Source: CAYUPI01 sp964446585
GTDB taxonomy: Bacteria > Verrucomicrobiota > Verrucomicrobiia > Limisphaerales > UBA8199
DNA length: 60,725 nucleotides
Direction of reading: 5' to 3'
Assembly: GCA_964446585.1 (NCBI GenBank)
Contig: CAYUPI010000035.1
Location: 1 to 60,725 of the forward strand
Shown here: positions 43,404 to 51,778 of the stretch, one piece after another
How the letters are laid out: each line of letters opens with the position of its first letter
Position numbering within the stretch: the stretch's first letter is position 1
The notes under the pieces: generated by a model
What the model saw: only the letters and a program-made list of their open reading frames with translations
What the model was told of the DNA's origin: nothing
The model's database searches: none
Made by a program: the position numbers and the translations under genes

Positions 43404-45065
43404 CTAAAGCAGGCCGAGGTATTGATGGACCAGTTTCACCGCCATGGCGCCTTCGCCGACACCAGAAGTGACACCTTTGGCGGAGCGATGACGGACATCG
43501 CCAGCTACGAAGATCCCTGGAACGCTGGTTTCCAGGTAGAAGGGATCGCGGTCCGCGGTCCAGCCGGTCGGGCGCTTGCCGTCCATCATAAGGTGCTGAC
43601 CTGAAATCAGGTAACCTTGCGAATCGCGCCCGACCACTCCCGCGAGCCAATCGGTCCGGGGAACAGCGCCGGCGTAGATCAGCAGTGCACTGGCGGGGAC
43701 CGTTTCTGTTGAGCCCGTTTTATTGTTTTGAATGGTGATCTTCTCGCAATGATTGACGCCCTCAACCGCGATGACGCTGGAGTTCAATCTCACGTCGATA
43801 TTCTTCGTGGCCGCAATCTGATTTTCCAGGTATTGCGACATCGTGTCCGAGAGAGAATTTCCGCGCACCAGCATCGTTACCTGACGGGCAAATTTGGAAA
43901 AATACATGGCTGCCTGCCCCGCGGAATTGGCGCCGCCGACAATGTATATATTGCCATCGCGATATGAAAAAGCTTCGGACATGGGAGCATAGTAGTAAAC
44001 CCCGGCGCCCGTAAGCCGATCCAGCCCGGGCACGTCGAGCTTACGAAAAGCGATTCCGGTAGCAATGAGCAACGCTCGACAACCGATTTCGCCTCCGTCC
44101 GACACCGTCAGCACGCGAGTTGGCCCTTCGACACGAACCCCGCTGACTTCCTGCGGTGTCAGAATCTCGACTCCAAAGCGCCGCGCCTGGGCGACCGCGC
44201 GGCGAGCCAGATCATTGCCACTAAGCCCCATTGGAAAACCGAGGTAATTTTCAATGCGGGAACTCCGGCCGGCCTGCCCGCCGGGAGCTTCTCGTTCGAT
44301 CAGCAGGGTATGGAGACCGTCGGCCGCCCCATAAACCGCCGCGGCCAGCCCGGCCGGACCCGCTCCAACCACGACCAGATCGTAAAACGGAAACTCCGCT
44401 TTGGTTCTGAGGCCCAACTTTCGGGCGACCTCAGAAGCAGGCGGGTCGCCAAGGAACGAGCCGTCGGGAAATAAGACCAGAGGCAGCGCCGTTGCGTCGG
44501 CGCCCGTTGTGGTGAGAAGTTGTTTGGCCGACTCATCCGTTTCGATGTTGAGCCATTGGTGGGGCACGAAATTGCGTCCGAGAAAATCGCGCACCTCAGT
44601 GGAATGAGGCGACCACTGGTTGCCGATGACGCGCACGCCCTCAAACGTGGGATGGTAGGAGGTTTGCCAATCATCAAGCATGTCATCCACCACACCGTAG
44701 AGGCGCTCCTCCGGCGGGTCCCACGGTTTCATCAGGTAGTGGTCGATATGCACTTTGTTGATGGCGCGGATGGCCGCGTCCGTGTCCGCGTAGGCAGTCA
44801 GTAATGCGCGCTTGGCCTCTGGATAGAGATCAATTGCCTTTTCCAGGAATTCGACTCCCGACATGCGCGGCATACGCTGATCCACGAGGAAAAGCGCCAC
44901 GGCTTCATTGCGGAGCTTCAATTGCCTGGTGGCTTCGAGGGCGGAGTCGCCGGAATCGGCGGAAATGACACGGTAACGATCACCGTAATGCCGGCGGAGA
45001 TCGCGCTCGACAGCTCGCAGCACGTCCGGGTCATCGTCCACTGTCCAAATCACAGGCTTGGCCAT
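43404..45065 (-). CDS. Response regulator fused to glutaredoxin-like and FAD reductase domains
   Basis: 553 residues. Receiver 1-~130 with D10-D11-D12 pocket, phosphoacceptor D62 (F-L-V-D-Q-R-M-P) and K113. Residues ~143-220 have a thioredoxin/glutaredoxin-like pattern in which the CxxC is S152-P-H-S155. Residues ~228-545 are a thioredoxin-reductase-like flavoprotein: FAD G-A-G-P-A-G 234-239, NADPH G-G-A-N-S-A-G 377-383, C-terminal G-I-F-V-A-G-D-V. The redox CATC site is replaced by Y-Y-A-P-M around 358-362. It keeps flavin and pyridine-nucleotide binding but no thiol chemistry, so it probably senses or oxidises NADPH. It starts 9 nt after zwf. Confidence 0.92.
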   Translation of the reverse strand: MAKPVIWTVDDDPDVLRAVERDLRRHYGDRYRVISADSGDSALEATRQLKLRNEAVALFLVDQRMPRMSGVEFLEKAIDLYPEAKRALLTAYADTDAAIRAINKVHIDHYLMKPWDPPEERLYGVVDDMLDDWQTSYHPTFEGVRVIGNQWSPHSTEVRDFLGRNFVPHQWLNIETDESAKQLLTTTGADATALPLVLFPDGSFLGDPPASEVARKLGLRTKAEFPFYDLVVVGAGPAGLAAAVYGAADGLHTLLIEREAPGGQAGRSSRIENYLGFPMGLSGNDLARRAVAQARRFGVEILTPQEVSGVRVEGPTRVLTVSDGGEIGCRALLIATGIAFRKLDVPGLDRLTGAGVYYYAPMSEAFSYRDGNIYIVGGANSAGQAAMYFSKFARQVTMLVRGNSLSDTMSQYLENQIAATKNIDVRLNSSVIAVEGVNHCEKITIQNNKTGSTETVPASALLIYAGAVPRTDWLAGVVGRDSQGYLISGQHLMMDGKRPTGWTADRDPFYLETSVPGIFVAGDVRHRSAKGVTSGVGEGAMAVKLVHQYLGLL

Positions 45066-45074
45066 AATGACTTA

Positions 45075-46454
45075 CTATGCCACACTGTCGACGACCGGGT
45101 TATGCCAGCCGCCGGGAGGCTTGATTCTTTCGGCCTCAGGCGGTCCCCACGTGTTCGGCTCGTACTCATGGACCAGCGTGTCGGCCTTCAGCGCCGGATC
45201 GACGATCCGCCAGGCTTCCTCGACATAATCTTCGCGGGCGAACAACGTGGCGTCTCCGGCCATCGCATCTCCGAGCACGCGTTCGTAAGCATCCATCTCC
45301 GCGGCACACGGATGGCGGCTCGCCAACAGTTCCGACACCTGGCTCTTCGATTCTTCGACGGGCGAAGTCACATTGAAGCCAAACGCCAGGACGACATCGG
45401 GGCTGATCCGCAGCCGCACGTAATTCGACTCCAGATCGTAGTGCTTGTACATCGTGGGCGGAAGTCGCAAGTGGATCCGGACTTCCGTGCAGGTGACGGC
45501 GAGGCATTTCCCGGCGCGAATGAAGAAGGGAACTCCACGCCACCGCCACGAGTCGATGTGCAATTTGAGCGCCGCGAAGGTTTCCACCTGGGAATCCGCC
45601 GCCACGCCCGGCTCCTGCCGGTAACCCCGAAACTGGCCTCGCGCCAGGTTTTTGGGATCGAGCGGCGAGATCGCCTTGAGCACCTTCACCTTTTCGTCGC
45701 GGATAGATTCGCTATCGGTGCGGATGGGCGGCTCCATCGCCAGATTGGCCAGCAACTGGAACAGGTGGTTCTGCACCACGTCCCGGACCGCGCCAACCTG
45801 CTCGTAAAATGCGCCGCGGCCCTGGACGCCGAAATTCTCCGCCATCGTGATCTGCACGCTTTCGATATGAGTGCGGTTCCAGAACGGCTCGAGCATAGTG
45901 TTGGCAAAGCGGAAGTACAACATGCTGTGGACCGGCTGGTTGCCCAGATAATGGTCTATGCGAAAGATCGCTTTCTCGTCGAAAGTTTGAAGGAGGATCT
46001 GATTCAGCGCGCGCGCCGAAGCGAGATCGCGGCCGAAGGGCTTTTCCAGGATGACACGGGAGTTGCTGGTGCAGCCCGCCCGGGATAGTTGTTCCACGAC
46101 CATTGCGAATGCGGAAGGCGGGATGGCCAGATAGTGCGCCGGCCGTTGCGCGGAACCCAACTCGCGCCGGAGCGCCTGGAATGTCGCCGAATCGTTGTAG
46201 TCGCCATCCACGTAGCGGAGCAACTGGCATAACTTGTCAAAGGCTTCACGTTCAAGTCCCCCGTGTTTTTCCAGGCTGTCCTTCGCCCGCGCCTTGAGTT
46301 GGTCCAGGTTCCAACCGGCCTTGGCGACGCCGATGACCGGCAGAGCAAGGTGACCGCGTTTCACCATCGCCTGCAGCGCCGGGAAAACCTTCTTGTAGGC
46401 GAGGTCGCCCGTGGCGCCGAAAAAAACGAGGGCGTCGGAATGGCTCGCGCTCAT
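45075..46454 (-). CDS. zwf: Glucose-6-phosphate 1-dehydrogenase
   Basis: 459 residues, ATG after GGGAG at 46454. N-terminal Rossmann motif G-A-T-G-D-L-A-Y-K-K (13-22), E-K-P-F-G-R-D (137-143) and the substrate motif R-I-D-H-Y-L-G-N-Q at ~165-173. The canonical motif is DHYLGKE, so the substrate-binding Lys is replaced by Asn here, a form I recall from a minor G6PDH subgroup. It oxidises glucose 6-phosphate to 6-phosphogluconolactone, yielding NADPH. It is co-transcribed with gnd (7-nt gap) and the glucokinase gene upstream and directly precedes the flavin response regulator. Confidence 0.94.
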   Translation of the reverse strand: MSASHSDALVFFGATGDLAYKKVFPALQAMVKRGHLALPVIGVAKAGWNLDQLKARAKDSLEKHGGLEREAFDKLCQLLRYVDGDYNDSATFQALRRELGSAQRPAHYLAIPPSAFAMVVEQLSRAGCTSNSRVILEKPFGRDLASARALNQILLQTFDEKAIFRIDHYLGNQPVHSMLYFRFANTMLEPFWNRTHIESVQITMAENFGVQGRGAFYEQVGAVRDVVQNHLFQLLANLAMEPPIRTDSESIRDEKVKVLKAISPLDPKNLARGQFRGYRQEPGVAADSQVETFAALKLHIDSWRWRGVPFFIRAGKCLAVTCTEVRIHLRLPPTMYKHYDLESNYVRLRISPDVVLAFGFNVTSPVEESKSQVSELLASRHPCAAEMDAYERVLGDAMAGDATLFAREDYVEEAWRIVDPALKADTLVHEYEPNTWGPPEAERIKPPGGWHNPVVDSVA

Positions 46455-46461
46455 CGCTCCC

Positions 46462-47496
46462 TCACTTCGCAGGCTTTTCCAGATGGCCGCCGAAGCCGAA
46501 CCGCATCGCCGAAAGCAATTTGTCCTGGAAATCCGACTCCCCGCGCGAGGCGAAGCGCTCATAAAGCGCCGTTGTCAACACGGGCACGGGCACGCCTTCG
46601 TCAATGGCCGCTTTGATCGTCCACCGGCCTTCACCCGAATCGGAGACCCTTCCGCTGAACTGGGAAAGCTTCGGGTCCACGGCTAACCCGCTTGCCGTCA
46701 GGTCCAGCAGCCAGGAGGCGATCACGCTGCCGCGCCGCCAGACTTCAGAGATGTCGGTCAAATTGAACTCGTATTGATATAACTCGGGATGGCGCAGCGG
46801 TGTCGTTTCGGCGTCAGTTTCGTGTAGTTGGTTGCCAGCGCACGCGGCATTCAGAACGCCCAGGCCTTCTGCGTAGGCTGCCATGATGCCGTATTCGATG
46901 CCGTTGTGAACCATTTTGACGAAATGGCCGGCGCCGTTGGAGCCACAGTGCAGGTAGCCACGTTCCGCGGTGCCGCCCAGTTTTTCACGCCCAGGGGTCC
47001 GCGCGACATCCCCAATGCCGGGCGCCAGCGCGGCGAAAACGGGGTCGAGGCGCTGGACGACCTCCGCCTCGCCGCCGATCATCAGGCAATAGCCGCGCTC
47101 GAGTCCCCAGACGCCGCCGCTCGTTCCCACATCAACATAGTGAATTCTCTTCTGACTTAGTTCCTTCGCGCGCCGGAGGTCGTCCACATAGTAGGAATTG
47201 CCTCCATCAATAATCGTATCGTCGGCCTCGAGGAAAGGCAGAAGGTCGGCGATGGTCTTATCCACAACCCCGGCCGGAACCATGAGCCAAACAGCGCGCG
47301 GCTTATTCAGCCTCTTCGCAAGTTCGGCGAACGAAGCCGCGCCTAATGCTCCTTCACCTACAAGATTCTCGACCGCTTTTGGAGATAGATCGAACACCGC
47401 ACACTGGTGGCCCGCCCTGAGGAGTCGTCGGACCATATTGGCGCCCATCCGGCCGAGTCCGACCATGCCGAGCTGACTGGGTGAAGGTGTTTTCAT
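46462..47496 (-). CDS. gnd: 6-phosphogluconate dehydrogenase, decarboxylating (short type)
   Basis: 344 residues; start in an ATGA overlap with the glucokinase, with GAGGAAAAGG as ribosome site. Rossmann G-L-G-R-M-G-A-N-M at 13-21, substrate motif D-V-G-T-S-G-G-V-W-G-L, catalytic G-A-G-H-F-V-K-M-V-H-N-G-I-E-Y. Length and lack of the long C-terminal tail place it in the short Gnd class (YqeC/GntZ-like), which often prefers NAD, though NADP use varies. It converts 6-phosphogluconate to ribulose 5-phosphate and CO2. It follows Zwf in the pathway; no separate lactonase gene is visible here. Confidence 0.94.
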   Translation of the reverse strand: MKTPSPSQLGMVGLGRMGANMVRRLLRAGHQCAVFDLSPKAVENLVGEGALGAASFAELAKRLNKPRAVWLMVPAGVVDKTIADLLPFLEADDTIIDGGNSYYVDDLRRAKELSQKRIHYVDVGTSGGVWGLERGYCLMIGGEAEVVQRLDPVFAALAPGIGDVARTPGREKLGGTAERGYLHCGSNGAGHFVKMVHNGIEYGIMAAYAEGLGVLNAACAGNQLHETDAETTPLRHPELYQYEFNLTDISEVWRRGSVIASWLLDLTASGLAVDPKLSQFSGRVSDSGEGRWTIKAAIDEGVPVPVLTTALYERFASRGESDFQDKLLSAMRFGFGGHLEKPAK

Positions 47497-48224
47497 AAAG
47501 GCCTTTTCCTCGGGGCTTGCCGCGAACCGCGTTGAAGACGACGCCCTTTTGCAGTGGCGGAATTTTTCTCGGCGGCCGTTTTTTTCCACAGGCGAAACCC
47601 ACCGAGAAATGCGTTGAGGTTGTCACCGGCGCGGCAACCCAAAGGCAGTTCCTTTAGCTTCTTGACGTTGCCTCCACCGAGCACCACATCCTCAGGTTCA
47701 ATGGCGGCCACCAGACGCTGCACTACATCTGCCACATAACGTCGCCATTTCTTCTTGCCGTACTTTTCCAGCCCTCGAATCCCGACATAGTCCTCAAAGG
47801 TGGATTTCTTATAAGGCAAGTGTCCCAATTCCATCGGCTCGACAATGCCGTCCACGATCAGTGCGGTCCCGAGACCAGTCCCCAGGCCCAAGAACAGCAT
47901 CTTGCCGCTTTGATAGCTACCCAACGCCTGCATGGCTGCGTCGTTCATGACCTTGACGGGGCGTCTGAACGCCGCTTCGAAGTCGAAACCGGCCCACCCT
48001 TTTCCCAAATTCCACGGTTCGGAAATCGGCCGGTTTTGATGGACCGGTCCCGGGTAACCGATCGATACGACGTCATAGTTCCAGTCCGTCACGAGTTTCC
48101 GAACCCCGGAAACCAGCCGCCGTGGCGTCAGCGCGGGCCCGGAGTCGAACTCGCGAGGAGTGTCCTGGCCGCTCGCCAGCACCTTAGCGTGAGTTCCCCC
48201 GATGTCAATCACCAGCACCTTCAT
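47493..48224 (-). CDS. ROK-type / polyphosphate-glucokinase-like sugar kinase
   Basis: 243 residues, ATG M-K-V-L-V-I-D-I-G-G-T-H-A-K with the phosphate-1 motif. G-Y-P-G-P-V-H, V-M-N-D-A-A-M-Q-A-L-G (catalytic Asp) and FLGLGTGLGTALI follow; E-L-G-H-L-P-Y stands where ROK proteins bind sugar. Size and motifs match the PPGK subgroup that can phosphorylate glucose with polyphosphate or ATP. The C-terminus is basic (R-R-L-Q-R-G-S-R-Q-A-P-R-K-R). Placed before gnd and zwf, it feeds glucose 6-phosphate into the oxidative pentose phosphate branch. 125 nt separate it from the hypothetical gene upstream; a promoter may lie there. Confidence 0.88.
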   Translation of the reverse strand: MKVLVIDIGGTHAKVLASGQDTPREFDSGPALTPRRLVSGVRKLVTDWNYDVVSIGYPGPVHQNRPISEPWNLGKGWAGFDFEAAFRRPVKVMNDAAMQALGSYQSGKMLFLGLGTGLGTALIVDGIVEPMELGHLPYKKSTFEDYVGIRGLEKYGKKKWRRYVADVVQRLVAAIEPEDVVLGGGNVKKLKELPLGCRAGDNLNAFLGGFRLWKKTAAEKNSATAKGRRLQRGSRQAPRKRPL

Positions 48225-48349
48225 GATGCCCTCACCTGGGGTTGTGCCTTGCTACGTTCCATCTTCGATGCTGCTCTCTGTTCTTCGTACTGTTGTGCCT
48301 GCGTATCTATTGCCTGCTTTGCGGACTTGGTCCCGGGACGTAGGAGCTT

Positions 48350-48970
48350 TCAGTGGGGTTGGTTCGATACCGGCTCGGCGAGCCATGAGTCGGCGGGGAT
48401 TTGCGCCACACCCGGATAAACTGCGTAGCCGGCTAGATTTGCCAGGTTCAGCACGCCGAGGCCTCCGCCGCGCAGGCGCATGTGGATGGCAGCTTTCGAG
48501 AGCATGAACTGCATGAAAGACTGGCTCTCGGCCGGCAGCTTCGCGGGAGCCTCAACCATCACAAAGAGCGGATCACCCCCGCGCATGTGGAGTCTGACAA
48601 ACGAAACCAGCAAATCGCCCGCCGGAGTCGGCTGATCCCGTTTGACCATTAGAGCGGGCTGATCCAGGTGCGCATGTTTCCGAAATTCAGCCTCAGAGAG
48701 CTCAACGACATCGGAGTATCCTCCCGGAAATTCCCAGCATTGGAACGAGTGGTGAAGGAAATCAACCCGGATGACTTCCGCGGAAACGAAAACGGTCTTG
48801 GAATGTTCGCTGCCGATCACGATGCGCGGACGCGCAAAGAGTCTTGTTGGCTCAACGGCATCCCAGAGTTTTCGGGCCAGCGCGTCGTCGGGTTGGGCAA
48901 ACGAATGAACGGAGCCATCGGTGAGATGAAACCGAATGGTCAGCGAGGATTTTGGTTTCGTTGCGCTCAT
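48350..48970 (-). CDS. Conserved hypothetical protein of the peroxiredoxin operon
   Basis: 206 residues; its ATG overlaps the stop of the DsbA-like gene (ATGA). There is no signal peptide or membrane helix. Features: a beta-rich N-terminal part (IRFHLTDGSVHSFAQP, T-V-F-V-S-A-E-V-I-R-V-D), a helical C-terminal part (S-F-M-Q-F-M-L-S-K-A-A-I), and a single cysteine (F-Q-C-W-E-F). I do not recognise the family. The tight coupling to peroxiredoxin and DsbA-like genes suggests a role in the same redox unit. Confidence 0.7.
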   Translation of the reverse strand: MSATKPKSSLTIRFHLTDGSVHSFAQPDDALARKLWDAVEPTRLFARPRIVIGSEHSKTVFVSAEVIRVDFLHHSFQCWEFPGGYSDVVELSEAEFRKHAHLDQPALMVKRDQPTPAGDLLVSFVRLHMRGGDPLFVMVEAPAKLPAESQSFMQFMLSKAAIHMRLRGGGLGVLNLANLAGYAVYPGVAQIPADSWLAEPVSNQPH

Positions 48971-49512
48971 AAATCTTGCGAGGTCGATTGGTGTTCCAGG
49001 GCCCCTCGGAGTGAGTCGTAATCAGGGGCACCGTTGTATCTTTCTCTATCAATGAAGAAGCATGGCGTGCCATTGACACCGCTGCGAATGCCGCTCGCGC
49101 GGTCCCCTTTGATCCGTTTGGTCACAGCTCCGTCCTTGATCGCAGTTCCAAACGATTCCAGATCCAGTCCCACCCTTTCGGCCCAGGAAGGCAGGATGTC
49201 CGGTTCCAGATCCTCTTGGTTTTCATAAATGAGGTCGTGCATTTGCCAGAATTTCCCCTGGAGTCCGGCCGCTTCAGCCGCCTCGGCTGCAATCAGGGCG
49301 TACGGGTGCGCTTGAGTGAGAGGAAAGTTCCGAAAGACGAAGCGCAATTTTTTCCCAAGGGCCTTCTGCAAACGTTTGACCACCGGATAAGCTTCGCCAC
49401 AATAGGGACATTGATAGTCGCCGTATTCGACCAATGTCAAGGGAGCGTCGGCCCGACCTTCGGCATGGTCCCGCTCCGAAACGGGTGGTGTTAGCGTAGT
49501 TGATTCGGTCAT
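48967..49512 (-). CDS. DsbA-family thioredoxin-fold protein
   Basis: 181 residues. Residues ~22-170 form a thioredoxin_4/DsbA fold: L-V-E-Y-G-D-Y-Q-C35-P-Y-C38 active site, helical insertion (F-W-Q-M-H-D-L-I-Y-E-N-Q), and the cis-Pro loop G-V-N-G-T-P-C-F-F-I. No signal peptide is visible, so it likely works in the cytoplasm, unlike classic DsbA. It overlaps the peroxiredoxin gene by ATGA and may reduce or recycle it, or protect protein thiols. Confidence 0.9.
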   Translation of the reverse strand: MTESTTLTPPVSERDHAEGRADAPLTLVEYGDYQCPYCGEAYPVVKRLQKALGKKLRFVFRNFPLTQAHPYALIAAEAAEAAGLQGKFWQMHDLIYENQEDLEPDILPSWAERVGLDLESFGTAIKDGAVTKRIKGDRASGIRSGVNGTPCFFIDRERYNGAPDYDSLRGALEHQSTSQDL

Positions 49513-50078
49513 GATTCCCCCTTGCTTGGAGAATTCCCAAGTTTCGTGGAGCTGGTTGTTCTATTGCCTTCACGCATTGACGCCAGAGCCTTCAAAATTC
49601 CGTCCGCCCCCGGATTTATTCCCACCGGCGAGACGTAACTCCAGCGGATCACGCCCGCAGAATCAATGACAAACAGAGCCCGCTCGGCCTCGCCGCTTCT
49701 TTCATTATAGACGCCGTACAACCGGGCAACAGCGCCTTTCGGTTCAAAGTCGGCCAGAAGCGGCGTGTGAAACTTCCGGTCCTTGGTAAAGGATAAATGG
49801 CACCAGATGCCGTCAACCGAGATGCCAATGACCTCGGCGTCGAATTCAGAGAACTCGGGCAAGAGCTCCTTGTAGAGGCCCAATCGATCGCTGCAGACGG
49901 GACTCCAGTCAGCGGGATAAAAGACAAGCACCACAGGCTTTCCGCGAAAGTCGCTTAACGAAACGGACTGGTCAGGGGTGCTCTTGAGAGTGAAATCGGG
50001 GGCTGAAACACCAGCCGGGAGCGCGGTTGCCGTATGCTTTCCCGAGTGGGATTGTGCGGCTTTAGTCTGGCCGTTCAT
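49509..50078 (-). CDS. AhpC/TSA-type peroxiredoxin
   Basis: 189 residues, ATG M-N-G-Q-T-K-A. Thioredoxin fold with peroxidatic C62 in F-Y-P-A-D-W-S-P-V-C-S-D (the usual P-x-x-x-T/S-x-x-C). A second cysteine, C93 (G-I-W-C-H-L-S-F), could resolve the sulfenate, unlike AhpC, whose resolving Cys is C-terminal. A ~20-residue hydrophilic N-terminal extension and a polar C-terminal tail are present. It reduces hydrogen peroxide and organic hydroperoxides. It lies 21 nt after dps and is translationally coupled to the DsbA-like gene. Confidence 0.92.
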   Translation of the reverse strand: MNGQTKAAQSHSGKHTATALPAGVSAPDFTLKSTPDQSVSLSDFRGKPVVLVFYPADWSPVCSDRLGLYKELLPEFSEFDAEVIGISVDGIWCHLSFTKDRKFHTPLLADFEPKGAVARLYGVYNERSGEAERALFVIDSAGVIRWSYVSPVGINPGADGILKALASMREGNRTTSSTKLGNSPSKGES

Positions 50079-50099
50079 GATCAGATTTATCCGATAGGA

Positions 50100-50621
50100 T
50101 CATTTCGTGGCCTGAGTATGGGCTTCGACGAACCATAGCCATTTGTCAACTCCGCGCGAGATTTCGGTGAAAATATCCGCCGCGTCGGCGTCATCCAGTT
50201 CGTCGGCTTGCTCAATTGTCTGTCGCGCCTCACGTCCGAAAGTGGACAATGCCTTGCTGACGGCTTCAACGTGCGCGTGCCCATCGGCGATATTAAGCGG
50301 GTACTCTTCCAGACGCGAACGGGCGGCAGCAACACGGGCAGTGCCCTGGGCGATGCCGCCCAGTTGTACGATCCGTTCGGCGATCAAATCCACGTAGGAT
50401 TCGACGGCTTCGTCCACTTGATCAAACAGTTCGTGCAGGCCGATAAAATGCGGGCCTTTGACATTCCAGTGCGCTTGCTTCATTTGCGTCTGAAGATCCA
50501 CCGCATCTGCCAGGCGCTGATTCAGCAGCGCACAGAGTTCGGCGCGGCTCGGTTGCGAGATGTCGTTCTCGGTTTCGTACATTTTGGGGGCGTCCCCTAC
50601 GTTCTTTGTCGCAGTTTTCAT
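50100..50621 (-). CDS. dps: Dps ferritin-like DNA-protection protein
   Basis: 173 residues from ATG at 50621 (GGAG upstream); an ATG nine codons earlier is possible. Ferroxidase ligands appear in QMKQAHWNVKGPHFIGLHEL and F-D-Q-V-D-E-A-V-E (His, Asp, Glu at the dimer interface). The family consensus I-A-E-R-I-V-Q-L-G-G follows. Dodecamers oxidise ferrous iron with peroxide, limiting Fenton chemistry, and often coat DNA; the N-terminal tail has some lysines for this. It lies between the aldo/keto reductase and peroxiredoxin genes. Confidence 0.94.
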   Translation of the reverse strand: MKTATKNVGDAPKMYETENDISQPSRAELCALLNQRLADAVDLQTQMKQAHWNVKGPHFIGLHELFDQVDEAVESYVDLIAERIVQLGGIAQGTARVAAARSRLEEYPLNIADGHAHVEAVSKALSTFGREARQTIEQADELDDADAADIFTEISRGVDKWLWFVEAHTQATK

Positions 50622-50668
50622 AACATTTACTCCGCGTTGCATGTGCATCTTTCCTTTTGTTGGTAAAT

Positions 50669-51712
50669 TCAGGCCTTGATCCGGTCACGCATTCCGCCGA
50701 ACATGAAAGTTCGCACCATACCAGCCGCCGCGAATTCGTGAGGAAAACCCATTGGCACGGAGCTAACATCATCCAGGCGACGGAGTTGGTCGGGCGACAG
50801 GGTGATTTCAAGGCTCCTGAGATTATCTTCGAGTTGCGGTAACTTCCGTGCCCCGATGATTGGAATCACTGGCACGGGCCGGTGGCGTAGCCAGGCAAGC
50901 GCCACTTGTGCTGCGGTAACACCCATTTCTTTTGCAACGGCCAGGACTTCGCGTACGGTCCGTTGACCTGCCTCGCCTATCGAGGCGAAGTCTTTCATCA
51001 TTTCCGTATTCAGCCGGTTCTCACTTCCTCCGCCGGCTTGGTTTTCGCGCAGGTATTTTCCTGTAAGTAATCCGCTGCGCAAGGGGGACCAGGCCAACAC
51101 GGTCATACCCTGATCCTTGGCGACAGGGATTAATTCGCGTTCTACCGTTCGTTCAAGGAGGCTATATTCTATCTGGAGTCCGATGTAGCACGTCCATCCG
51201 CGAAGCTCGCCAAGGGTATTGGACTTGGCCACGACCCACGCGGGCGCGTCGGAGACGCCGATATACAGGACCTTCCCGGCGCGCACGAGATCATCAAAGC
51301 CTCGCATCACCTCTTCGACCGGGGTGATTTGATCCCACGCATGGAGCCAGTAGAGGTCGATGTAGTCGGTGCCCAATCGCTTCAGGCTTGCTTCAACCGC
51401 CTGCGCCATATTTTTCCGTTGGTTGCCGCCCGCATTAGCATCTTTACCCGGGTTGGCATTCGTGTATTTCGTGGCCAAAACCACTTCTTCGCGGTGATTG
51501 GCGATGAATTCTCCAACAAAACGTTCACTCGATCCGTTGGTGTAAAGGTTGGCCGTGTCAATGAAGTTGCCGCCGGCTTCGCGGAAGGCGTCGTAGATTT
51601 TCTTGGCTTCCTCCTTGGGCGCTCCCCAACCCCAGTCCTCGCCAAACGTCATGGTGCCGAGGCAAAGATCGGAAACACGCAGGCCGCTACGACCGAGGAG
51701 TTGGTAGTTCAT
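50669..51712 (-). CDS. Aldo/keto reductase
   Basis: 347 residues from ATG M-N-Y-Q-L-L-G-R-S-G-L-R-V-S; ATGs at 51721 and 51733 are alternatives. (beta/alpha)8 barrel with catalytic D-T-A-N-L-Y (Tyr of D-Y-K-H tetrad), K in V-L-A-T-K-Y, H in Y-W-L-H-A-W-D, and the NADPH site (S-P-L-R-S-G, I-P-I-I-G-A-R-K). It belongs to the broad AKR group close to YghZ/AKR11-type proteins; the reaction is NADPH-dependent reduction of aldehydes or ketones. In this cluster it would use NADPH made by Zwf. Confidence 0.93.
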   Translation of the reverse strand: MNYQLLGRSGLRVSDLCLGTMTFGEDWGWGAPKEEAKKIYDAFREAGGNFIDTANLYTNGSSERFVGEFIANHREEVVLATKYTNANPGKDANAGGNQRKNMAQAVEASLKRLGTDYIDLYWLHAWDQITPVEEVMRGFDDLVRAGKVLYIGVSDAPAWVVAKSNTLGELRGWTCYIGLQIEYSLLERTVERELIPVAKDQGMTVLAWSPLRSGLLTGKYLRENQAGGGSENRLNTEMMKDFASIGEAGQRTVREVLAVAKEMGVTAAQVALAWLRHRPVPVIPIIGARKLPQLEDNLRSLEITLSPDQLRRLDDVSSVPMGFPHEFAAAGMVRTFMFGGMRDRIKA

Positions 51713-51778
51713 AACGCTCATCCAATTTCTCAATTAATGAGGTGCTTGCCTGGGTTTTGGGTTATTAGATGCCACTCG

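Noticed and set aside
43402..43650. Upstream extension of the histidine kinase
   Set aside because: It overlaps the end of the response regulator in another frame and has noise-like composition; the ATG at 43401 follows the regulator stop by 2 nt.
44922..46088. 388-codon plus-strand frame over zwf and the response regulator
   Set aside because: It is antisense to two well-supported genes and has His/Arg-rich shadow composition.
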